From Isoetes taiwanensis (lineage: Eukaryota; Streptophyta; Lycopodiopsida; Isoetales; Isoetaceae), in contig JAJEKV010000030.1 of NCBI GenBank assembly GCA_021234155.1, positions 2,251,842 to 2,315,841 of the forward strand: a DNA stretch of 64,000 nt, given 5' to 3'. The notes below the pieces were generated by a model. The model saw only the letters and a program-made list of their open reading frames with translations, was not told the DNA's origin and did no database searches. Positions 24,344 through 34,870 of this stretch are shown piece by piece; within the stretch, counting starts at the first letter, position 1; each line of letters begins with the position of its first letter. The position numbers and the translations under genes were made by a program.

Positions 24344-24607
24344 TATGTTAACCTGTTGTTGAAGTAACTTTTCTATGCACTAAGGCATGGACTTGCAAAC
24401 TGAATGTAATCAGAATGTGATGTTCATGTAATCAGAAAATATTTTTATGTCCAAGCAGACTGTCCAAAAGTCATGGTCCTTATAAAATGGATCCATGAAC
24501 CAGATTAAAACACAAACATTAATATATTGTTTATATTGTTCCAAGACTGTTATACTTAGTGTAAGCTGTAAAAAACACTGTAAGCATAAGGTCTCAAGAT
24601 TCAAGGC

Positions 24608-25330
24608 TCAAGATTCATCCAGAAGGTCCTGCAGTGTGAGATCAACAATGGTCCTGTTCCCGAAAATTGTGAGAAGAGTGTCCAGGACAGCTGTTTGGAA
24701 GTTGGTGAAGTCTAACAGAAGCAAGACATGTGCTTCTCGCTTCTGTTGCCATTTATGATAGAGATTGGTAAAGTATGGTTTGAGGCTATTGAATCTCCAA
24801 ACCTCAGCCCTTTTCAGCACTTTGTTGATTGCTTTTGCATGCACAACTTCCTGTTTAAGTTGAATTAGAATACTTTCTAGTTCTGCTTTAGATAATTGGG
24901 ATTCCTCATCCTCCTTGTCCGCTGCTACTCCCATAGCTCGATCCATGCTTCCAACATTGTTAAGCCTTCTCTGTGCATCTGTGTAGAACATCATAAGCAA
25001 TTGTTAGATTAGGAACAAAAGCATGTTTAAGAATAGGAGTACCTCTGAACTAGTGACTATCTCTCCGTTTGATTTTGTTCAATTGGTTTCCCTGTTCGGC
25101 ATTGATCTCCTCAAGAATCGGGTGCGCCAGGTGAGTTTGCATTTGAGAATGGTGTCTGCAGGATTTTCTTGAAAGGACAGCAAATTTTGGAGGATAGAAG
25201 ATCGTTCCGGAGCCGGAAGATTGGCGAATGCGTGAAGGAATGCTAAATGTTTAGGGTTTTTCGGACAATTAGAGACCATTGCAGAAAGTTCAAGGTGAAC
25301 CAACAAAAATGCATGCAAAAAATTGAACAA
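24608..25330 (-). CDS. Small two- or three-exon gene of unknown function
   Basis: The 3' exon (25,000-24,608) ends with a stop and encodes a charged helical stretch (KAELESILIQLKQEVVHAKA), then EVWRFNSLKPYFTNLYHKWQ and a Leu-rich HVLLLLDFTNFQTAVLDTLL segment. An upstream exon can start at Met 25,277 (MVSNCPKNPKHLAFLHAFAN) and may run on, in another frame, through LAHPILEEINAEQGNQLN to about 25,060. The splice junctions are uncertain. A broken copy of the last exon lies at 13,087-13,350. That duplication suggests a mobile-element passenger or a dispersed gene family. I do not recognise a domain. A GT-rich repeat lies about 200 bp upstream. Confidence 0.45.
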
Positions 25331-25478
25331 CAGAAAGGGGGAAAATGAGAACAGGGAAAAAATACCTTTAGTTAGAACCGAAATTAACCAAGAGAGATCG
25401 GATTGCCATTCCCATTGGACTGATCAATTGCAAGGAGAGGAACATTCAATTCAGAGAATTTTTAGGAAGAAATCCCAC

Positions 25479-25844
25479 CGGGTGTGGTGGTGGGGGGTGG
25501 TGGTGGTGGGGGTGTGGTGGTGGAGGGTGGGTGGAGTGGTGTGTAGTGGTGGTGGGGTGGTGGGGGTGGTGGTGGTGGGGGTGTGGTGGTGGAGGGTGGC
25601 GGAGTGGTGTGTAGTGGTGGTGGGGTGGTGGGGGGGTGGTGGTGGTGGTGTAATGCAGTAGTGGTGTGTGGTGGTATGATGTGGTGTGGTGGACTGTGGT
25701 GTGGTGGTGGTGTGTGGTGTGGTGTGGTGGAGTGTGGTGGAGGGTGTGGTGGTGGTGGTGTGGTGTTGTGGATTGTGGTGTGATGTGGTGTGGTGGAGTG
25801 TGGTGGTGGTGGTGGTGGAGTGTGGTGGAGGGGTGTGGTGTGGT
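25479..25844. repeat. GGT/GTG-rich low-complexity tract
   Basis: About 365 bp made almost only of G and T on the + strand, with ggtggt, gtgtggtgg and agggtgg variants and almost no C. It could form G-quadruplexes on the + strand. All long frames across it (His/Pro/Thr-rich on the - strand, Val/Gly/Trp-rich on the + strand) are artefacts of composition. Confidence 0.9.
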
Positions 25845-26266
25845 ACAAGGTCACAAAACATATCACTCGAAACAATCAAATGCTATTTTTGATTGACCAA
25901 AAAGGGTACAAGACTTCTTTAAATCAGAAATCTTTTTTTTCAACTTTTTTTTTTGGAGGTAAGGTGTTTTTTATATTCATAATTATAACTTACATAGTCA
26001 TAAAGTATACTATCAGTAGTATACTATTCAGCATAGTGTCATTTACACATTCCTTATGATAGGAAATGTGAAAAAAATGTGAACAAAAAATATATAGATA
26101 TAAGCCTGTTACATAGTTCATCTTGCAAAATCAGATACTCAGACTCATGACCAGCTCAAATTTTGTTCTCGTATCTTCTACTGTGCATCAAACATAAATC
26201 AGAAATCAGAAGTTTCTTTAAATCAGAAATCAGAGGACGCCGGGTTGTCGTTCTTTCGGATTGGCA

Positions 26267-27246
26267 TCACAATGCGTGACCAAAGCATCTATTAGAAATT
26301 GTCGTCGTGATGTATGTATTCATGAGAGAACCATTTAGATGTAATCTGTGACATCCATAAATAAGGTTAGAAATATTTAAAGGAACATGAGATGCAGTAC
26401 ATACAAGGGAAGGCATACAACTTACTTCCATATCTCTACCAGAGACAAGAGCTTCAACATATTTGTGCATAAATCCCATCACACACAATCCACATGATGT
26501 TAAATCGGGCTGCTGTGGCACCTCTACTTGTTGAACCCGATTAACATTATTTCTCTTCATGAAATCGACGCCTCTAGATACTTGACCGATCGATAGGGTT
26601 AACATTTGTGTGTGCAGCCTACATATCACAAAATTTAGCGGACCGAAATAGCGAAGAAAAGCAAAGCAACAACTTAAAGTATTACATATCCTTTGATTGC
26701 TTTCTCGTTCGTCGCATAACCTGTAAGAGGATTCAAGACGTGAATTGCTGGTGCAGGTAGGATCTTGGAATCAGATGGTGCGAGCGTAAAAACAGCCAGC
26801 ACAAAATGGTCATTCTCAAGGATTGCAAGGATATGATGGCATCTAGCTACCACAATCCCCTTCATCCCTAATTTCACTATTTCAATGACATTCAGCGATC
26901 CTTCAGCTGATTCACCCTTTCTTTTGCTACTTGTAGCTTCTCTAAACCTTATATAGTTGTAAGAAGGATAAAAAAAGATTTTGCTCTTCCACTCGGAAGG
27001 CAATGTCTCATACAAGCACTTGGATTAGATTAAGGTTAACATTAGAGACAAGGAATAGCAACAAATATAGCTCGGTTACAATCAGGTTATTACCTGCCAT
27101 AAAGATCCACGAAGCGGCTACTCATTTTAGAGTTAGTTGGACATAAAATTGCTACGTCAGATGCAACCACTTTCATTTCAGCCGGCAGACAGTTCTTGAA
27201 TGGCGTGAATGGCGTGAATTCCATAAGTTTATCCTTGTCATCATTT
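26267..27246 (-). CDS. Ulp1-like cysteine protease (C48) domain, multi-exon
   Basis: Three coding segments follow in order on the - strand. The first (27,246-27,094, likely exon ending at a GT donor) carries ASDVAILCPTNSKMSSRFVD. The second (about 27,015-26,680) carries ILENDHFVLAVFTLAP, with the catalytic His in DHF, and AIHVLNPLTGY where the catalytic Asp would be expected. The third (26,629-26,400) carries VEVPQQPDLTSCGLCVM, with the oxyanion Gln and the Cys-Gly of the active site near 26,494. This order (His, Asp/Asn, Gln, Cys) is that of SUMO-specific proteases, which are often captured by plant DNA transposons. The usual Asp appears to be Asn here. Exact exon borders between 26.6 and 27.1 kb are not settled. 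Confidence 0.6.
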
Positions 27247-27419
27247 CTGTTGTCAGATCCAAGATGTTAGTGTCATATTAACAATTGATCCATGACAATA
27301 AAGCATAAATTGATACCTTCCAATCTCTATTTCCAGTGGTTTAGACCTGCAAAACAAGTAAAATCTAATAAGCTACTGAAGTATAACTAAGTAAATGTAA
27401 GCTAGCAATTATCGTTTTG

Positions 27420-27737
27420 CAGCGGATGTCCCTGCTTTGGTTTGCATTCTCTTTTTTCCAGTTGTTTTGGCATCAGCTTTGACCATAAATTTAGTAGTTG
27501 CCTTGGCTGCCAAGGCTTCTTCAACATCATCTAGCTCCATTGAATCGTCGCAAGTCTCTGAAGTAAAGAGAGTGCTTCATTCTAATGTTTTGAAAGCAAG
27601 ACAAAAAAAGAAACACGTACCTGCCAAAGAACAAGACTTTTCCTCAACTTGAACTTCAACAACAGCTTCAGGACTGTTTTCAATGTCCTCACCAACATCT
27701 TCAGTAATTTTATCTGTAAACATGTCAACATAAGTTT

Positions 27738-27772
<35 letters not shown>

Positions 27773-28154
27773 TGAAAAGGAGAGAGAATTACTTTTACGG
27801 GCTTTTCGACTTGTTTTTTGCAATAATAGCGGCTCGGCTTCAACAATTTGGGATCTCTTTTGGAAAACAACCTCTGCTTTGCAAAATATTGAACATTAGT
27901 GAACTCTAACTACAACAGATGCAATCTTAATGTAATCAGAATGTAATCACCCTACCTTCCACAATTTCTGAAGTTTTATCCAAATACCCTTCGGTCTCCA
28001 AATCCTGCACTGATTGCTTATGAGTTGTTGCATTTTTCAAAGGTGATGTAGATGTGGATGGACTTCCAACATCAATAGCGAAAGACATCTTTTGTACGAG
28101 GTTCAAAGAATTGGGATGTCGAGAATGGTAAATGCAACCCCTTCCCAACAACAT
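27420..28154 (-). CDS. Low-complexity N-terminal exons probably belonging to the Ulp1-like gene
   Basis: On the - strand, 28,154-27,936 encodes a Ser/Thr-rich piece (MSFAIDVGSPSTSTSPLKNA), 27,710-27,620 an acidic piece (KITEDVGEDIENSPEAVVEV) and 27,560-27,420 a segment with a basic stretch (KTTGKKRMQTKAGTSAAKR) that resembles a nuclear localisation signal. Each is bordered by plausible AG or GT sites. Acidic and basic disordered regions before the protease domain are common in plant Ulp1-like proteins. Whether they form one transcript with 26.3-27.2 kb is inferred from strand and spacing only. Confidence 0.4.
27739..27769. repeat. Poly(A) run of about 31 bases
   Basis: A pure A homopolymer on the + strand (poly-T on the coding - strand), lying between low-complexity exons of the Ulp1-like gene. 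It is likely intronic. It could be the tail of a small retroposon, but no body or target duplication is evident. Confidence 0.9.
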
Positions 28155-28953
28155 CCTTCTTTTAAGCCTACAACATAAGATTTTGCTATATTGAACTTAA
28201 GCATAGTGCACTAAACATGAATTGTTTAGTTTACTCCGATTTTACTTCTTGCTTTCTTGATACTACCCATATCTGCATTGACACAATTGGGATCATAAGC
28301 AAATAAGAAATGTAAATACTTGATTTAGAATCAAGGGAAGATGTAGAGTAGATAGACGCAAAATCTGAAGAAAAAACAATCAGATGCAAATCAAATCAAA
28401 ACAGAACAAGTGTTAATTACATGCAAGTAGGTTTTTACTACAGGCAAACTTTTTGCTGATAATGTAACGACAAAATAGTAGTACATTAGTGTGCATAGCT
28501 ATCAGAATGTAAAGGAAAACCAAATACTAAATTCAAATGCATTTCAGAACATATGTAAAATGTAAAGAACAAAATATTTTATCAATACACCTTATCAAAT
28601 ACATCATTCAGCATTGAATGTAAAGGAAAGTCAAATACTAAATTCATATGCATTTTTGATCACATGTAAATGCAAAGTACAGTCATATGCAATACACCCT
28701 ATTAATACACCCTGTAAAGGATTTCCAGAAAAGCACTTCATGGCACATGTAAATGTAAAGAACAGAAGCAAATACATTTCCTCTTTACAGTAAAGACAAA
28801 ACCACGCCAAATCAAATGCTAATACAGTTATGTACATGATGGAAACTAGCTACATCTAAGTACACTCAAATTAATTATGTAATGAAAATAGAAATAGATG
28901 TACCTTCAGAAGGGATTCCTAAGCAGTGCCGCAGGTCCTCGGACCATGAACAA

Positions 28954-29781
28954 TCATGTACACATGTATTCGTTGTTGAATGAAACCCTGAATACAAGAC
29001 AAAATAGACAATATGTATGACCACAAAGTGGAGATATTACCATGGTCGAGTCAAGGCAATCATTGCAGTTGCTGCAAGTATTAGTAAGATGTGAGGATGA
29101 AGCGTTCCGTCTTGCTGCGAGTATGGGAGCGGGCTGCAGGCCTATCGGGTCTGATCTTTCCAAATGCTTAGTCATCTCCTTTATTCTATTCTCACAGTTT
29201 ATCAAGAAGCTCTTATCACTCCCATGCTTCAACAGTTCAATTTCCATTGTTTTCCTTTTCTCTTTTAAAGTCTGTATTTCATCAAGCATGGAGGCAGAAT
29301 CTAATGCTCTTCTTTCCCTCCACCTTTTCATCATTTCCAACTGCTGCCCCAATTCTACCTGAGGCATACATTTAATAGCTTTAACATTGGAAGACTTTAC
29401 TGTAGCTAATTCTGTCAGGTCATATTCTTTTTGAGAGCCTTTTGAATGAAGACTTGCACTTGCTTTCACCTCATCCCAATCAATGCTTATTCCTTTGTAA
29501 TGAAGTGCATATGCTCGGGCAAAATACAATGGAATGTGATGATTTGCAATGTCCTTCCTACAAAAAACGTGCTCATACACAGAAAAAAAATTTGCCATCC
29601 AAATAGGCTTAATCCTGCACTCTTGATAACCCCTAACAGCAGGGGCTTCAGAACCCCAAACATCCTGCACTATTTGCACTAGCCCTGGAAACATGCTATC
29701 AAAATTGTTGCTCAAGTCGCCTCGATGCTTACCTTGTCTTGTCAAACTCGGGTAAGACCTCCCGATCTGAAGAAGACCCAC
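28954..29781 (-). CDS. Unknown ORF with coiled coil and C-terminal RING-like Cys/His cluster
   Basis: A 275-residue frame with a Met start at 29,781. The N-terminal half holds FPGLVQIVQDVWGSEAPAV and a hydrophobic/aromatic block (IANHHIPLYFARAYALHYKG). Residues about 145-215 form a charged coiled coil (QQLEMMKRWRERRALDSASM onward). The end has Cys-x2-Cys-x2-Cys, then CGHTYCLFCLVF, the pattern of a RING or related zinc finger, but the last cysteines would lie in a next exon. The final residues after LVF may be intron read-through. It lies upstream of the Ulp1-like gene on the same strand, so it could be part of the same transcript or element. No family recognised. Confidence 0.5.
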   Translation of the reverse strand: MGLLQIGRSYPSLTRQGKHRGDLSNNFDSMFPGLVQIVQDVWGSEAPAVRGYQECRIKPIWMANFFSVYEHVFCRKDIANHHIPLYFARAYALHYKGISIDWDEVKASASLHSKGSQKEYDLTELATVKSSNVKAIKCMPQVELGQQLEMMKRWRERRALDSASMLDEIQTLKEKRKTMEIELLKHGSDKSFLINCENRIKEMTKHLERSDPIGLQPAPILAARRNASSSHLTNTCSNCNDCLDSTMVISPLCGHTYCLFCLVFRVSFNNEYMCT

Positions 29782-30061
29782 TCTTGAGCTTTGGTGGCAG
29801 TTCTAGTGGGAGACCTTGGCATGGGCTTCTGAGGTTTGTTGCGAGGAGATTTCCTTGGAGATGTCTTTGTTCCAAGTCGCTTGGCGTCATGATCTCTTCC
29901 CCGGTGCTTCAGCTCTCACGAAAATGCAAGCTTTTGGCTATGGAGGTCCCGATCTTGGCTATGGAGGTTCGAATATGGATGTCAAGCTTTTCGGCTATGG
30001 AGGTTCGGCGGGAGGGAGGTTGAACAGAGGCGGGAGGAGAGTTCAAAATTATTTGCCCTAT

Positions 30062-31090
30062 TAATGATTCATTTCAAGAATAATAATTTCTGGGGGGAAG
30101 GAATTTCCTTACATTTTGAATTTGTAAATGTAAAATACTGGCACTTTTTTTGCCCACCCTTTCATGCTTCTATCCTATTAAATCCATCTTGAAGAAAATC
30201 ATAATTAGTAAGGAAGAAAATCATTGTGAACAGAAAAGGATACTGCATTAGATAGGAAGGATACATAAGGGAAATACATAAGTTTTTTCACTTAAAAACT
30301 TGCTGAGCTTGAGGCCATAACAATCCTTCCCGTCCTGAGATTGAAAGTTCGCGTCAATCTTGAGGAAAAATTGTTTCATCTTAATTTCTTTAAAGATGTT
30401 GCTTCCAATTCATTTAGGAATTGCCTCAATTCCTTGAGTAAATATAAGTTAGAGGGTACAATAGATGAACAATCTACTCAACATAAGTTATGGTTAAGAG
30501 TAAAGTAAGTTAGAATCAAACTGGATGTTAAAAGTAAGGAATAGGTTTGAGAGTACAAGGCTGTATACAAAGGGGTTTCCATGGATGGCAAGCTGTATAC
30601 AAAGGGATTTCTCCAGACCCGAGAAACGCACATGCCATATATCCCTTATCTAGAGGTGAACCTCCGGGGAGTAGTCCGTGTCTCCTCATCTTGATCAGTA
30701 AGTATCTTTTCTGATTCAAGCACCTCCTCTCCCCTCTAATGTTAGGAGGCTTTGCACGTTTCATTTTCTGCAAGATCTTAGGAGAAATTTCATTTCCCTT
30801 ATAAGGTTTTAGTAATTGGACGTAGCATAATCCATTTTCCATACAAATGCAAATGACAGGCATTCTTACCGACTTTTTCGTCAATTTAAAATGGACTATA
30901 TTACTTAGGAGCTAGTTTCACGTACTAATTACCCATCTTCTGTAGGTGTTTCCTAGGAAGATGTGTTCAAACCCATTAACATTTTGCATAAATAACTTTA
31001 CTTTATTCCTTTTAAAGTTTAGAAATCCCAAATTCTTGGCTCTTTTGGATACAAGATTTTACTGCCGGTAAAATATAGATTTTACTGCCG
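30062..31090. other. AT-rich intergenic stretch
   Basis: No convincing gene. It contains a small imperfect duplication of ctgtatacaaaggg at about 30,560 and 30,590. A 26 bp direct repeat, itself a near-hairpin ATTTTACTGCCGGTAAAAT, occurs twice around 31,055-31,100. Confidence 0.5.
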
Positions 31091-31279
31091 GTAAAATATT
31101 TGCAAAGTCTCTTGCAAAGGCAGCTCATGGTATCAGAAGTCCATAGCTCTTATGGAAGTACCGAATCTCTCAGTTCGCAAAGTATGAGTCTTTGTTCCTC
31201 TTCATGGGCTTCTTCAGGGATGCTGGTCTTTTCGGGGATGGTTCAGGATGTTATCCTTTGTGGGCCTCCCTCCTTCCAT

Positions 31280-31450
31280 GTACCGGACGTTGTTTTGCTC
31301 GTATTACTTGGCATAAGCCTCGTATATCTTCATGTACTCCTTGTACTCTGCCATCTTCTTCTTGTACTCCCGCTCATGCTTGAGTACATACGACTCCCGT
31401 GCCAGCTTGTTTGGCTTCTTGGGGTCTGCATTTGCTTTAGGCCAGGCTGG
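31280..31450 (-). pseudogene. Lys/Glu/Tyr-rich coding remnant
   Basis: On the - strand the sequence reads ADPKKPNKLARESYVLKHER followed by YKKKMAEYKEYMKIYEAYAK and a stop. The high charge and open frame on this strand suggest a real coding remnant. It could be a gag-type or HMG-like segment, but I cannot decide. The + strand frame over the same region (31,100-31,651) is Leu/Val/Cys-rich and is probably its shadow. Confidence 0.3.
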
Positions 31451-31714
31451 GTAGGGAGGTGGTGCCTGCCTCTAGTTCTTCATTGCTTGCTTCTGTGCGG
31501 CGGGGTATCCTCTAGGCATCATCATCGACTCGAGGGGTCCGATGGCGGTGAGTGGTTGATTGAAGATCGAGCGAAGAAGCTAAAGCAAGGAAGGAAGAAG
31601 AGTGCAAAGGAATCTGAAAAAGCATCATATCCAGGGCAAGACACCACATAGCATGACGAGACGCCGTGACCCCTTCATAGCATGATTTGAGGCACAGCCC
31701 CAGGGGTACGAGAA

Positions 31715-32570
31715 TTGATAGACCAGTTGGATGCCCTTCAACAGGTTATCTTTGATTGCTTGTCTCCAGCAGATGCCGCTTTCCTTCAGGATATGTGGGG
31801 CAAGATGACCATCCAGGATACGTCCTTTCTTGTAGAGGGCCACATTCTTTATAAGATACTTGCGATCCTCTATTCAGTCATTGCAACAGGAACTCAATCA
31901 CCGCCACCATCTATATCTGTAGAATCACTTATAGCGGATGCTAGGGTACATACAGACGAGTCGCCTTGTATCACAGGATCAGCGGTAGAAGCGCAGGCTA
32001 TAAGAGTGGATGCCATGATAGAAACAGATGAGTTACCCACTGTCACGGGACCGGTGGTAGAACCGCAGGCTAGTTCTGATGTGACGATGCAAGAGGCAGG
32101 CCACAACCCCATGCCAAAACCTAGAATAGAACGGATACATAGGGAAAGTGAGACATGACTTTGAATTTTCGTATAGTAGGTATACCTAAAAACACGGGTC
32201 ACTAGGATATTGAGGAAGTTGGGCACTTCTTCACAGACATGATGCAGGTCTATAGTACTGGGATTCTTCATGCCATCCGGGTGGGGGCCCATAGACCTGA
32301 CCGACCTCGCCATATCTTGGTCCGTTTCTGTACAGCACAGGATAGATTGCATATTCTGCAGCGTGGCAGCCATCTTAGGGGTACTTCTTACTCGGTACAG
32401 GAGGATCTCTCCCCAGTGCAATTCTCTAGTCGACGCGAGGAGCTCTGTAGAGTCAGATAGGCATGTTTGCAGCAAAACTATGCAGTTTATAGAGGTGGTG
32501 CAGCTATCATTCGGAATACTTGCCCCCTGAACCCTTGGTTGGGCTACATTTAGCCGTACATGCACAGCAT
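31715..32570 (+). pseudogene. LINE ORF1-like remnant
   Basis: The first part (31,715-32,158) is an open frame with an internal imperfect duplication (ITGSAVEAQAIRVDAMIETD followed by VTGPVVEPQASSDV). After a stop, the second part (about 32,200-32,530) reads ILHAIRVGAHRPDRPRHILV, then RFCTAQDRLHILQRGSHLRG and YSVQEDLSPVQFSSRREELC. The order Arg-Val-Gly, Arg-Pro-Arg-x-Ile-x-Val-x-Phe, Leu-x-Gly-Thr, EDL is that of the nucleic-acid-binding C-terminal domain of L1-type ORF1 proteins. The frame is broken at about 32,160, and no reverse transcriptase follows, because the CACTA terminus lies at 32,622. Confidence 0.5.
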
Positions 32571-32621
32571 ACTTGTAATAGAACGGAACGTTTTTGTGAA
32601 CGGTGACCTCGAAAGAACGGG

Positions 32622-33030
32622 CACTACAAAAATGTTGCCCCGTTACGGCGTCTATTACGACGCCCGTATCGCCGTTTGAACGCCGATGAACGACGCCAAA
32701 AGTCGATAAACAACGCCTATAACGGCGTCGCGTCGTCATTTTACGACGCTGAAGTTGAAAGCGTCGTCGTCTTAAAGCGACGACATAACGTCATTCAATG
32801 ACGCCACGCATTACCGGTGGCCACGCCGCCTTGGCCGGCTGGCCGTCGGGCGAAGCGGAGTTCTTGGCGTGGCAGCGTGCGTGTTTGACGCCGTTTAATG
32901 ACCCGCATTACCGCGTGGCGACCACGCGGTCGGTGCCGGTAGCGGTGTTGCGCCCGTTGGCGGCGGTGGCCCACGCATTACTGCGTCGTCGTTTAACGAC
33001 GCCGCACAAGACGTTGTTACGTGTATAAAA
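32622..33030 (+). repeat. Left CACTA terminus with GGCGTCGT subterminal repeats
   Basis: The terminal CACTAC is followed by repeated ACGACGCC, CGGCGTC and TTTAACGACG units in both orientations, then a GC-rich block to about 33,030 and an abrupt change to AT-rich sequence. These units are presumed binding sites for a TNPA-like protein. Confidence 0.6.
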
Positions 33031-33699
33031 AAAAATTCTTTTTTAAATTTTTTTTAATTTTTTTTTTGAAAAATAATAATAATACATTTATTATGAATGA
33101 AGTTAATACATTTAATATTAAAGCCTATAAAATGAATTTAACCAATAAAGAAATATAAGATTTTAACGTCATTAAATGATGTCGCTTAAATATATTAAAA
33201 AATACAAAAAATAAATGAAGCCCCAATTTTTTTAGCTAAATACATTAATCAATAAATTAAGCCAAATACATTAATCAATACATTAAGCATATTGAAAATT
33301 AAATGCTTACGGTACAAAGGTGGCAAAGTTGTTTTGCACAAACAACGATTTGCTAGGAGTGTACATGCAAAACAATAAATTCAATGATTAGTAAAATATT
33401 AGTATAAATAAACAACTTAAAGGAAAAAAAAAAATATGGAAAATCAATGGGGGAGGGTGGTTTCAATGGCGCCCCTTCTTGGATAACAATTTAACCTAAA
33501 TAAAGCATTAGTATTTTATTAGCGTATTGAAAAAATTAAATCCTTACCTGGAAGAGGTGCCAAGTTGTTTTGCAAGAACAACACATTTTGCTAGGAGTGT
33601 ACATGCAAAACAAAAAATTCAATGATTAGAAAGAAATAGTATAAAAAAACTAATAAGGAAAAATTTTGGAAAGAAGAAGGGTCTCGTCTTTTAATGATG

Positions 33700-33960
33700 T
33701 CTTCTTAGATGGGAAAAAAATTAGAAGAAGAATGGAAGAATTCCGAAGAAGAAAAGGCTAAGAAGAAGAGGAGGAACCCGAAAATGGGGAGGAAGAATAC
33801 GAAGAAGATGAAGCGCAAGAGGAGGATTAAGAGTAAGAATTTGAATAAGAGGAGGAAGAAGTAGTATAAGAGGAGGAAGAATCGAAGAAGAAGATGACAA
33901 AGGGAATGGAAGAATATGTATGGAAGAAGGATGCAAGAATGGAAGAAGAAGAATGAAGGT
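33700..33960. repeat. GAA/GAGGA purine-rich tract
   Basis: The + strand is almost all purine, with gaagaag and gaggagg units. The Leu/Phe-rich frames on the - strand (33,705-34,052) come from this composition and are not proteins. Confidence 0.75.
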
Positions 33961-34195
33961 TGAAGGAAGAACAAACAACAAATACAAAAAGCCCTAAATC
34001 TACCCAAAAACAAGTTTAGATTCAAAAAACGAGTTGATTGATCCGTGCACATACCTTATGAAACTTGTCTTACACTTAGAATAGACCCCAAAGTAGATCC
34101 GCGCCGAAAATCGCCTCAAAAAGCGCTCCTCCATAAGCTTTGCTTGCTCGAAAATAAGCGGCGGGATTATCGCATGTTTTCGATTTAAATCACAG

Positions 34196-34290
34196 GTCGT
34201 CGTTTAACGACGTCGTGACGTCGTTAAACGACGACACAAAACGTTGTTGAACGACGTTTGTAACGACGTTTTTTTTTTTTACGACGACCA
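34196..34290. repeat. Internal block of CACTA-type subterminal repeats
   Basis: Repeated GTCGTTTAACGACG, ACGTCGTT and ACGACGTTT units like those at the two termini, in AT-rich surroundings, without a CACTA end nearby. It may mark the truncated end of a smaller related element. Confidence 0.55.
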
Positions 34291-34293
34291 AAT

Positions 34294-34324
<31 letters not shown>

Positions 34325-34482
34325 TTTTTTGAATAGTATAGAATGCATGTACACTTGATACATGGGTTTATTTCACTTGTTACACCCGTTAAAGTTATGA
34401 AATATACCACCATGAATGTTTTGTGGTACATCCGTTGAGCTATGAGGTATATAATACGATGATGATAACTAGTAATACATTA

Positions 34483-34532
34483 CCTGCTATGATAACTAAT
34501 ACCTTACCAACATGCAAAGATGTAGTTTATCT
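34483..34532 (+). repeat. 50 bp direct repeat, copy 1
   Basis: Begins cctgctatgataactaat and ends tagtttatct. It recurs with about four mismatches at 40,349-40,398. The two copies enclose 5.8 kb of unrelated sequence. Confidence 0.75.
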
Positions 34533-34610
34533 TAAAATTTTGTTAGATTTAAAAAGGTTAGGTTTCCACCAATAGTATATGTAGCTACGTGTTCGTTTGT
34601 TACGACGACA

Positions 34611-34870
34611 TACCAAATGTATATAGAGATTTTGGTGTCGCCGTCTGGACCGTCCAGATCTGAGATCCGACGGCCCTGGTGGAGCCACCTCAATCCACCC
34701 CAAGTGTACCAAATGTATATAGAGATTTTGGTGTCGCCGCCTGGACCGTCCAGATCTGAGATCGACGGCCGAGATGATGACACCTCGAATCAGCCCAAGC
34801 AGCCCCCTTGGTGGTAGAGATTGAGGTGTCGTCATCTGGACCGTCGAACGTGCGAGATCGACGGCCCAGA
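34611..34870. repeat. 97 bp tandem repeat with CCGTCCAGATCTGAGATC core
   Basis: Two good copies start at 34,611 and 34,708 (accaaatgtatatagagatt), and a third, diverged copy starts near 34,811. The core contains a GATCTGGACGGTCC-type element common in plant repeats. Confidence 0.75.

Noticed and set aside
25451-25896. His/Pro/Thr-rich and Val/Gly/Trp-rich ORFs
   Set aside because: Produced by the G/T low-complexity tract in every frame.
31894-32739. 281-codon - strand ORF
   Set aside because: It overlaps the + strand LINE ORF1-like segment, which has recognisable motifs, and runs into the CACTA terminus.
33705-34052. Leu/Phe-rich membrane-like protein on the - strand
   Set aside because: Reverse reading of a GAA/GAGGA purine tract.
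32622-34290. A complete small CACTA element ending at 34,290
   Set aside because: Subterminal repeats are present there, but no GTAGTG terminus follows, so the right border could not be placed.
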